Assembly: GCA_028383925.1 (NCBI GenBank)
Contig: JAOEWO010000002.1
Span: 158,384 to 222,383, forward strand
Origin: Winogradskyella sp.
Lineage (GTDB): Bacteria; Bacteroidota; Bacteroidia; Flavobacteriales; Flavobacteriaceae
Direction: 5' to 3'
DNA length: 64,000 bases
The position numbers and the translations under genes were made by a program. Numbering within the stretch: the stretch's first letter is position 1; the number at the start of each line of letters is the position of its first letter. This document shows positions 1 through 6,433 of this stretch, piece after piece. The notes beneath the pieces are model-generated. The model worked only from the letters and a program-made list of their open reading frames with translations. It was not told the origin of the DNA and searched no databases.

Positions 1-86
1 TAAATAGGGACACCCCATTCTTTATCATGATAAGCTTCATATAAAGGATCACCAACACACCAACCACATTTTTGCTTATTGTTCAT
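1..86 (-). CDS. tag: DNA-3-methyladenine glycosylase I, 5' part only
   Basis: The first 28 codons of a minus-strand gene run off the left edge of the window. The translation starts MNNKQKCGWC and continues through DPLYEAYHDKEWGVP, which is the N-terminal signature of Tag: an early Cys (residue 7) and the YHD-EWG motif, where the family has zinc ligands and the base-binding pocket. Tag excises 3-methyladenine from alkylated DNA in base excision repair. The ATG lies inside the last codons of the upstream small membrane-protein gene (11-base overlap), so the two are probably translationally coupled. The C-terminal catalytic part is outside the window. Confidence 0.85.
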   Translation of the reverse strand, partial: MNNKQKCGWCVGDPLYEAYHDKEWGVPI

Positions 87-327
87 ATTGAAGTAATCTT
101 GTTTTTAGTTTTGCGATTTCTGTATTCTTAAGTTTTACAGTAAGCCTAAGCTCTAAAAGATCAAAAATAAGATATAATAATACACTAATATACTTAAGTG
201 TTTCAAGTAAGTCTGTTGATATGATTGCTAAATCGTTAAACCAATTAAATACGCTTGAAAGCGTAGCAAATCCCCAAAATAAAATAGCAATGAATTTGAG
301 GTTCTTTAAAATTAGAATCCAGTTCAT
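76..327 (-). CDS. small membrane protein with coiled-coil tail, unknown function
   Basis: This 83-aa protein is not a recognised family. It has a hydrophobic segment at about residues 3-25, a second around 43-60, and a charged heptad-like C-terminus (residues 60-83, KLKNTEIAKLKTRLL), so it looks like a membrane-anchored protein with a short coiled coil. Its reading frame ends inside the start of tag on the same strand. Its ATG overlaps the TGA of another open frame upstream in an ATGA arrangement. This tight packing supports real translation. A role cannot be deduced; co-transcription with a DNA repair glycosylase is the only clue. Confidence 0.55.
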   Translation of the reverse strand: MNWILILKNLKFIAILFWGFATLSSVFNWFNDLAIISTDLLETLKYISVLLYLIFDLLELRLTVKLKNTEIAKLKTRLLQYEQ

Positions 328-440
328 AGTGGTAAGGCTTTGTAAGTTTTATAAAATTCAGCTACTAATGTAACAACTGTTGCAGAAAAAACAGCAATAA
401 ACAGTAATTTTACAAGTGAAAATTTTGATACAATTATGAT
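324..440 (-). CDS. possible 38-codon membrane peptide without a canonical start codon
   Basis: An open frame encodes a basic/hydrophobic peptide (VSKFSLVKLLFIAVFSATVV and so on) with one clear transmembrane segment, ending in a TGA that overlaps the ATG of the next gene (ATGA). There is no ATG, GTG or TTG in frame before an upstream TAA. ATT or ATC codons at 432-440 are the only plausible starts, and they overlap the start of the divergent thioredoxin-like gene at 436. It may be a gene with a rare start, a decayed gene, or chance. Confidence 0.25.
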   Translation of the reverse strand: MIIVSKFSLVKLLFIAVFSATVVTLVAEFYKTYKALPL

Positions 441-1032
441 AAATAATATAATTTCAGAAAGCCTAAAAAAGGCAATATCTTATAGTGATTATCGTGCGCT
501 AGTTACTGACTTAGTCGACAACGAATCTACCACAGGTAACGATAAATCTGAGGCTATGGCAAACTATACCATGCTTAATAATAAGCGCATGAAACGTTGG
601 GATAAGACGGTTAAAGTTTCAGACGAATTAAAAGCTAAAATTGAAAACTATAATAAAAAAATAACTTGGTTAGTAATAACAGAAAGTTGGTGTGGTGATG
701 CAGCGCATATAATGCCTGTTATTAATAAATTGGCAGAGTTGAGTGATTATATTGATTATAAAATTGTGTTGCGAGATGAGAATGAAGCTCTAATGAATCA
801 GTTTCTTACCAATGGTGGTAAATCTATACCTAAGTTGATAATGATAGATCATACAACCAATAGCGTTGTAAATACGTTTGGTCCGAGACCAGCTGCAGCT
901 ACTAAAATGGTGAGTGATTATAAATTAGAGCACGGGAATATTACACCAGAATTTAAAGAAGATTTACAGCATTGGTATAACAAAGATAAAGGGCAATCTA
1001 CACTAAATGATTTAGTCCACTTATTAGCTTAA
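436..1032 (+). CDS. thioredoxin-family protein (Thioredoxin_9 type)
   Basis: This 198-aa cytosolic protein has a thioredoxin fold: the beta strand ITWLVITESW precedes WCGDAA (Cys86), and the cis-proline loop SIPK is at residues 130-133. The active-site motif is C-G-D-A instead of CxxC, so only one redox cysteine is kept. This matches the thioredoxin-like family PF14595 common in Bacteroidota, where a monothiol or structural role is likely. No signal peptide is present. It is divergent from the tag group and its stop overlaps the stop of the convergent TonB-like gene by 4 bases. Substrate and partner are unknown. Confidence 0.8.
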   Translation: MINNIISESLKKAISYSDYRALVTDLVDNESTTGNDKSEAMANYTMLNNKRMKRWDKTVKVSDELKAKIENYNKKITWLVITESWCGDAAHIMPVINKLAELSDYIDYKIVLRDENEALMNQFLTNGGKSIPKLIMIDHTTNSVVNTFGPRPAAATKMVSDYKLEHGNITPEFKEDLQHWYNKDKGQSTLNDLVHLLA

Positions 1033-1808
1033 TTTTTACCTTTAAACAAAAAGGTAATTGTACCTATTTGGTCATTTTTTTCTGAGGCATTAAATCTAAC
1101 ATCTTTAGAGTAAGTAATAGCACTATCTATTAAGCATTGGTTGTTAGAGTTAGAGGAACCATTTATACTAGCGTCCGTTACATTACCAGCAGCATTAACT
1201 TTTATGGTTACCACAATTTTTCCACCACGTTCGCAAAGGTATCTTGGTATTTTGTAGTTAAGAAGTGTTCTGCCTTTTAACGAATAGGTTAAGGTGCTTC
1301 GGCTTTTTGCATGTGCATCTGCTTGCTGTTTATTTTCTAATCGTTTTTTTAATTTTTCCTGTAATTTTTTATAAGATTCGGTCTCTTTAGCATTTAGAGC
1401 ATAATCGTTACTACTTGTGTAAGCATCATTAGCACTTGTTTTTTCTATGCTTTTTTCGACTGTTTTTGCTTCCTCTATCGCCTTTGTAGTGCGTTCAAAA
1501 TCATTAGCGCTTATGGTTTTAAAGTTACGCATCAGGTCTTTGTATTCTTGGTCTTCGTTAAAAGCTTTATTGGTAGATGTTGTTTTTAAATCTTCAATTT
1601 GTTGTTGCTCTTTTTCTGTAATTTCTGATTCTGGCTCTAACTCATAATAGCTTTCTGTAATTAAGGTTTGGTGTTGTTTTAGCTGAATACTAAACATACC
1701 AAAAACCACTATTCCTGTTAAAAGAAAAGTAATTATTAGGGCTTTATGTTTTTCTATAAGATTCAAAAAAGTGAGCGTATCTGTTTTATATACGAATATA
1801 AACACCAA
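1029..1808 (-). CDS. membrane-anchored protein with TonB-like C-terminal domain
   Basis: The 259-aa product has one N-terminal transmembrane segment (about residues 23-42), a long charged Glu/Lys-rich spacer (45-170) and a C-terminal domain (about 175-259) with the TonB-C pattern: a glycine-rich turn GGKIVVTIKVNAAGNVTDASI followed by an aromatic FLFKGKN end. This layout is typical of energy-transducer-like proteins, although no ExbB/ExbD genes are nearby and no proline-rich TonB spacer is seen. It lies 30 bases downstream of truB on the same strand and is probably the last gene of the ftsX-to-truB operon. Confidence 0.65.
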   Translation of the reverse strand: MVFIFVYKTDTLTFLNLIEKHKALIITFLLTGIVVFGMFSIQLKQHQTLITESYYELEPESEITEKEQQQIEDLKTTSTNKAFNEDQEYKDLMRNFKTISANDFERTTKAIEEAKTVEKSIEKTSANDAYTSSNDYALNAKETESYKKLQEKLKKRLENKQQADAHAKSRSTLTYSLKGRTLLNYKIPRYLCERGGKIVVTIKVNAAGNVTDASINGSSNSNNQCLIDSAITYSKDVRFNASEKNDQIGTITFLFKGKN

Positions 1809-1838
1809 ATAGTTTAAAACAGACTTAGACTGAGTTGA

Positions 1839-2540
1839 TTATACCTCAAATTCGGGCAGTGTTTCTATAAAGGCTTCAGGTGATAAGGCATTATCTACTT
1901 TAAAATCACCTATTCTGGTGCGTCGCAATTCAGATAAATGTGCGCCAGAGTTTAATGCTTTTCCAAAATCGTGAGCCAATGATCTAATGTAAGTGCCTTT
2001 ACTGCAAACCACTCTAAATTTGAGCTCTAGATTATTAATTGCGGTTATTTCAAACTCAGTAATTTCTACTTGTCTTGGTTTAATTTCTACGGCTTCACCT
2101 GCACGAGCAAATTCGTATAAGCGTTTTCCATCTTTTTTAATAGCAGAGAAAACAGGTGGGTATTGTTCAATCTTACCTATAAATTGCGTTGTAGTTTCGT
2201 GAATGAGTTTTGGAGTAATATGATTGGTTTCAAACGTTTTATCAATTTCAGTCTCTAAATCAAAAGATGGAGTAGTGCTACCCAAAACAAATGTACCTGT
2301 GTATTCTTTTTCTTGACCTTGATAGATATGAATCTCTTTTGTCATTTTACCTGTACAGATAATTAACAAACCAGTAGCTAAAGGATCTAACGTACCAGCA
2401 TGTCCAACTTTTATTTTCTTTATGGAGTAAGCTTGCCTAATGGCCCAACGCAATTTGTTTACGGCCTGAAAAGACGTCCAAGTGAGAGGTTTATCAATAA
2501 GTAAAACCTGTCCGTTTTTAAAATCTTCTTCGCTTTTCAT
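1839..2540 (-). CDS. truB: tRNA pseudouridine(55) synthase TruB
   Basis: This is a 233-aa member of the TruB family, which isomerises U55 in the T-psi-C arm of tRNAs. The catalytic motif GHAGTLDPLATG is present at residues 46-57, with Asp52 as nucleophile; the second motif, KGTYIRSLAHDFG, lies near residue 190. The length is near the minimal bacterial form without a C-terminal PUA extension. It sits 20 bases downstream of uppP, a gene order (DUF3098-uppP-truB) common in Flavobacteriia. Confidence 0.97.
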   Translation of the reverse strand: MKSEEDFKNGQVLLIDKPLTWTSFQAVNKLRWAIRQAYSIKKIKVGHAGTLDPLATGLLIICTGKMTKEIHIYQGQEKEYTGTFVLGSTTPSFDLETEIDKTFETNHITPKLIHETTTQFIGKIEQYPPVFSAIKKDGKRLYEFARAGEAVEIKPRQVEITEFEITAINNLELKFRVVCSKGTYIRSLAHDFGKALNSGAHLSELRRTRIGDFKVDNALSPEAFIETLPEFEV

Positions 2541-2560
2541 AATTTAAAGGTCAATGTTGT

Positions 2561-3364
2561 TTATAGAAAAGTCCAGATTATTGCAGTGATACCAACAATA
2601 ACACAGTAGATAGCGAAGTATGTTAATTTGCTTTTTTTAACAATAGAAATCATCCAGGTACAAGCAAACAAGCCAGATATAAATGCGGCAATAAAACCAG
2701 CACCTAAATACGTAAAACTACTATTGTTATAATCAATCTGACCTTCTAAAATGTCTTTTGCTATTTTTCCAAAGATTAAAGGAATAACCATTAAAAATGA
2801 AAAACGTGCCGCTTTTGTTTTATCAATACCTAAAAGTACAGATATAGATATGGTAGCGCCAGAGCGCGAAATACCTGGTAGCATAGCGATACCTTGTGCT
2901 ATACCAATTATAAAAGAATCTCTTAAGCCTACTTTTTTATGTGTTTTTTTTGCGCGGTCTGCTAAAATTAGTAATACAGCAGTTACTATGAGCATGCAAC
3001 CTACTAGAAGTATATTATTTCCAAAAAGTTTTTCAAAATCGCTTTCGTATTTATAACCAATAATTACAGCTGGTATCATTGATAATACAATTTTAGCTGA
3101 AAATTTAGACGCTTCTGTCCATTGTAGTGTAGTTATCCCTTTAAATACTCCAGAAATAATTTCGACAATATCTTTTCTAAAAATAACAATAGTACTTAGT
3201 GCGGTTGCAAAGTGAAGTACTACGGTAAATAATAAACTTTCTTCGGGTATAGAATTACTACCAAGAATAGCCTTTCCTAGTTCTAAATGCCCACTCGAAG
3301 AGACTGGTAAAAATTCAGTAAGTCCTTGAATTATTCCTAATATAATAGCATCTATAATTTCCAT
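2561..3364 (-). CDS. uppP: undecaprenyl-diphosphatase UppP/BacA
   Basis: This 267-aa polytopic membrane enzyme dephosphorylates undecaprenyl diphosphate to recycle the lipid carrier used for peptidoglycan and surface polysaccharides. Both family signatures are visible: QGLTEFLPVSSSGHL at residues 13-27 (catalytic Glu17, Ser and His) and PGISRSGAT around residue 163 (phosphate-binding Arg). About eight hydrophobic helices follow the usual spacing. It is downstream of DUF3098 and upstream of truB, apparently in one transcription unit. Confidence 0.97.
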   Translation of the reverse strand: MEIIDAIILGIIQGLTEFLPVSSSGHLELGKAILGSNSIPEESLLFTVVLHFATALSTIVIFRKDIVEIISGVFKGITTLQWTEASKFSAKIVLSMIPAVIIGYKYESDFEKLFGNNILLVGCMLIVTAVLLILADRAKKTHKKVGLRDSFIIGIAQGIAMLPGISRSGATISISVLLGIDKTKAARFSFLMVIPLIFGKIAKDILEGQIDYNNSSFTYLGAGFIAAFISGLFACTWMISIVKKSKLTYFAIYCVIVGITAIIWTFL

Positions 3365-3419
3365 GTGGTAAAAGTGTCAATTTGTAATAAGACACGCGTA
3401 AAAGTAATTAAAAAGCAGC

Positions 3420-3683
3420 TTACTTTTTTGAAACTTTATTTGGGTTTAATAGAATGGCATAAACCTGTATTCCAAAACCTATTAATACTAAGGTTGGTGC
3501 TAAGCGTATGCGTCTCCAGCTAAAGATAGATGGGTCAAACGCATTTGGGTCATCGCTACCACCACCAGACATAAGAATAAAACCTATAACTATAAATGCT
3601 AAGCCAATAAATAACCATTTATAATTTTTTTTGCCAAAAATAAACTCGGCTTCTGCTGCTGCTTTGCGTTTCTTTTCTCCCAT
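3420..3683 (-). CDS. DUF3098 small membrane protein
   Basis: The 87-aa protein has a basic N-terminus, a transmembrane helix at about 22-40 ending in MSGGGSDDPNAFDPSIFSWRR, and a second helix at 62-80. This pattern (two helices around an SGGGSDDPN-type loop with an FSxRR motif) is the DUF3098 family, found almost only in Bacteroidota and usually between ftsX and uppP. Its function is unknown; the context suggests the division or cell-wall machinery. Here it is separated from ftsX by a TlpA-like gene and a decayed lipoprotein gene. Confidence 0.85.
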   Translation of the reverse strand: MGEKKRKAAAEAEFIFGKKNYKWLFIGLAFIVIGFILMSGGGSDDPNAFDPSIFSWRRIRLAPTLVLIGFGIQVYAILLNPNKVSKK

Positions 3684-4039
3684 TGGTTTTTAAATTCTGT
3701 AAATATAATTTGGTCTTCTATTGCGAGTTGCGCAATATGTGTAGAAGCTCCAAATGTTAACTTTGGTAGCTGCAAAGTAACGGTTTTATTTAAAACTATT
3801 GCGTTAAGAGTTTCTAAATTTAGACCTTGTTCTAATCTTCTATTGATGTAATATACCTTTCTTTTGGTGTCTAAAAATTGAATATAGTAAGTAGAATTTG
3901 CTCAAATATTTTCAGTTTTTGTGATTACAACCTCTCGCGCTTTAGGTTGGTATATAACACAAGACTTAAAAAAGAATACAATTAAAAGTTATAATAAAAC
4001 TAAACTAATTAAGGTATAAGAAATTGTTTTTTTTATCAC
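3672..4039 (-). pseudogene. decayed lipoprotein gene with two in-frame stops
   Basis: Reading the minus strand from a GTG at 4037-4039 gives a signal-peptide-like start (MIKKTISYTLISLVLL), a TAA at 3989-3991, then in the same frame a lipobox-like LLIVFFKSC and IYQPKAREVVITKT, a TGA at 3902-3904, and then about 75 further sense codons (ANSTYYIQFLDTKRKVYYIN and so on) that run into the start of the DUF3098 gene. Protein-like composition continues in one frame across both stops, which is what nonsense mutations in a former lipoprotein gene look like. No family is recognised. The 374-base gap holds nothing else. Confidence 0.6.
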
Positions 4040-4057
4040 AGAAATACGATTAACATA

Positions 4058-5263
4058 CTACTCTTTTTTCTTAAATATTTCTAGCACTTCAATAGACAAT
4101 GGAGTTTCAGACCGTCCAAGTTTTAAACCGTATTTAGCTAATTCTGTATGTATTGTTTTAGGATCTTCTTCTTGCGAGTTTAACGAAATATCGTAAGCGT
4201 CATTTAAATTGGTTTGATCTTCAACTGGTAAATCGGTAAAGTTTTCTAAATAACTAACCAAACGATTCATTTTTATTTTCTTTGTATTTAGAATTGGCCC
4301 CATAAACATAAATTCTGTTTTTTCTGCTTCAGAAGGTTTTAGGACATCACTTGTTTTCGTTAAAACATAAACGTCTTTATTTACAGTAGTCATTCTACCA
4401 TTTGTATTAAAATGATTATTCAAAAACGATGTAGCAGTTTCACTCCACTTATCTTCAAAAGCTTCAGAGACTTCAATAGTGAAGCTAAATCTGTAGTCAT
4501 TTTCAAAAGGAAAATCAGAATCAGATAAACCATCTGCATAGATAATTCTTGAAGGCGATGCTACGTTATATAAGGCTTGGTAAATACTCGGGATTGTAAG
4601 ATTATTTATTTCTATACCATTACGGTTACCATCAATAGACATTAATGGTTTTGTACTACTTCTCTTTTCTTGGTCGTAACCCTTTAACATTAAGCGATAA
4701 TCAGAATTGTCGATCGTGGCAAGGGTTTCAACTTTTAAATTTGGATCTAAATAAAAATCATCTTTAATTGGTAAATCGATACTATTAGTTGTAATGAGTG
4801 TTTTAATTACGCTAGAGGTAATATTTTCGGGACTAGTTATGGCTCTAACGATACCGTTTTTATCTAGTATTACAGAATGTGGAATAACCTTATACTTAAA
4901 ACTATTAGAGTGTGTTGTGTCAGATACAACACGCAAACTTGTGTTTGTAGTTTTAATAAATCGTTCTAATCTTTCTTTGCCTTCGCCAGAAATGGTAATA
5001 ATTTCTAAATCATCCTTAAACTCTTTTTGAAGACTGTCTAGTTTTCTCATAGCAGGAATACAAGGCCCACACCAGGTTGCCCAAAACTCTAGTATTACCG
5101 TTTTACCTTTAAGATCTTTAAGAGCAATAGTTGAAGAATTACTATTAAGAATATTCGTGAATGTATATGCTGGTGCTTGATTACCTATTTCTGCTACTGC
5201 AACTTCTTTTTTGCAAGAAAAACAACAAAGCAGCACAGCTAAAATTAGAAGACTATATCTCAT
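4058..5263 (-). CDS. TlpA-like thioredoxin lipoprotein with DUF3738-like C-terminal domain
   Basis: The 401-aa protein starts with a lipoprotein signal (lipobox around LLCCFSC, Cys17). Residues 25-150 form a TlpA/ResA-type thioredoxin domain with WCGPC (Cys65, Cys68), so it is a predicted periplasmic thiol-disulfide reductant. The rest (about 180-400) resembles the TIGR03435/DUF3738 domain that follows TlpA domains in some Bacteroidota: an MLKGYD strand, a YQALYNVASPSRI segment and a closing LAKYGLKLGRSETPLSIEVLEI. It sits inside the usually contiguous ftsX-DUF3098-uppP operon, so it looks like an insertion there. It could help mature disulfide-containing envelope proteins. Confidence 0.8.
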   Translation of the reverse strand: MRYSLLILAVLLCCFSCKKEVAVAEIGNQAPAYTFTNILNSNSSTIALKDLKGKTVILEFWATWCGPCIPAMRKLDSLQKEFKDDLEIITISGEGKERLERFIKTTNTSLRVVSDTTHSNSFKYKVIPHSVILDKNGIVRAITSPENITSSVIKTLITTNSIDLPIKDDFYLDPNLKVETLATIDNSDYRLMLKGYDQEKRSSTKPLMSIDGNRNGIEINNLTIPSIYQALYNVASPSRIIYADGLSDSDFPFENDYRFSFTIEVSEAFEDKWSETATSFLNNHFNTNGRMTTVNKDVYVLTKTSDVLKPSEAEKTEFMFMGPILNTKKIKMNRLVSYLENFTDLPVEDQTNLNDAYDISLNSQEEDPKTIHTELAKYGLKLGRSETPLSIEVLEIFKKKE

Positions 5264-5319
5264 TTTTAATTGATTATTTAATTTTAAAACGAGAAAAGTT
5301 GGGTTTTCGTATTGTATAT

Positions 5320-6198
5320 TTAATAATAGAGCTGGTCTGTCTTTAAATTTAAGAAACGTTGCGTCGCAATAAAGGTGCTAATCCAAGTAATTACAATACC
5401 TAAAAGAAATATACCAGCAAATAAAGCAATAATTGGTAGGGTGTTTTTTAGCAATTCTAGTTCAGGAAACGTAAGGTCTAAGTAATACAAAACTATGGCC
5501 ATACCTGCTAAAGCAACTAGAGCACCAATAATACCAAGTTGTACGCTTTTCCAAACAAAAGGCCTGCGAATAAACGTTTTTGTTGCACCTACCATTTGCA
5601 TGGTTTTAATAATAAATCGCTTAGAATAAACGGCTAGTCTAATAGAACTGTTAATTAATAAAACAGCAATTAGTGTAAATAAACCACTAATGAGTAATAT
5701 CCAAAACGTGATTTTTTTTACATTATCATTCATAAGTTCAACCAAATCGTTGTCGTATTTTATTTCTTCAATAAACGCTTTGTTAGATAGGTTGTCGCTA
5801 ATTTCAGTAAGTTGTTCTGTAGTTACAAAATCTGCTTTTAGATAAACGTCAATAGAGTTTTTTAGAGGATTGTAACCCACAAAATCCATAAAATCCTCAC
5901 CTGTTTCTGCTTTCATAAGGTCAGCAGCAACCTCTTTAGAAACATATTTTGCCTCTTTAGTGTAGTCTGCCATAGCCAAACTTTTATTTAGCTGATTCAC
6001 TTCAACATCTTTAGCTGTATCGTTAAGATAAATGGTCATAACCACTTGCTCTTTAAAATGATCTGCTACTTTTTTAGAGTTAATCACCAACAATCCTAAA
6101 CAGCCTAAAAGAAACAAAACCAAAGCGATACTAATCACAACAGAGACGTAAGATGATATGAGTTTACGTTTTTGGTATTTGTCAAAAGATGATGCCAT
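5320..6198 (-). CDS. ftsX: cell division ABC-type permease FtsX
   Basis: This 292-aa protein has the FtsX layout: a cytoplasmic N-terminus with a first transmembrane helix (about 18-40), a periplasmic domain (41-165, including the KYVSKEVAADLM segment), and three C-terminal helices (about 168-190, 220-242, 256-280) of the FtsX/MacB permease fold. With FtsE it forms the complex that activates peptidoglycan hydrolases at the septum; ftsE is not in the window. It is the first gene of the minus-strand block running to 1029. The divergent 235 bases to leuS hold both promoters. Confidence 0.93.
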   Translation of the reverse strand: MASSFDKYQKRKLISSYVSVVISIALVLFLLGCLGLLVINSKKVADHFKEQVVMTIYLNDTAKDVEVNQLNKSLAMADYTKEAKYVSKEVAADLMKAETGEDFMDFVGYNPLKNSIDVYLKADFVTTEQLTEISDNLSNKAFIEEIKYDNDLVELMNDNVKKITFWILLISGLFTLIAVLLINSSIRLAVYSKRFIIKTMQMVGATKTFIRRPFVWKSVQLGIIGALVALAGMAIVLYYLDLTFPELELLKNTLPIIALFAGIFLLGIVITWISTFIATQRFLNLKTDQLYY

Positions 6199-6402
6199 AG
6201 ATTACTTTAAATTAGTGCTGTAAAAATAATAAAGAATACGAATAAAACTTCAAAAGATATTAGTCTTTTGATTTCATTTGAATTGTCTTTCCTGTGAAAA
6301 CGGGAATCCTTTTAAATTTTAGAAAAATTATAATTAGTTAGATAGCCTTGTTTCATTAATTATAATTACAACGTTTAGTTTTTTATTGTGTTGTAATACC
6401 GT

Positions 6403-6410
6403 TAAATTTG
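6403..6410 (+). promoter_or_regulatory. -7 promoter box for leuS (TAAATTTG)
   Basis: A perfect match to the Bacteroidota TAnnTTTG -7 element lies 24 bases upstream of the leuS ATG. A TTG at 6386-6388 could be the -33 element, but the 14-base spacing is shorter than usual. Confidence 0.45.
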
Positions 6411-6433
6411 CACCTTATTTCAAGTAAAATATA

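Noticed and set aside
2751..3056. 101-codon frame on the plus strand over uppP
   Set aside because: It is antisense to a well-conserved gene and has no family features or start context.
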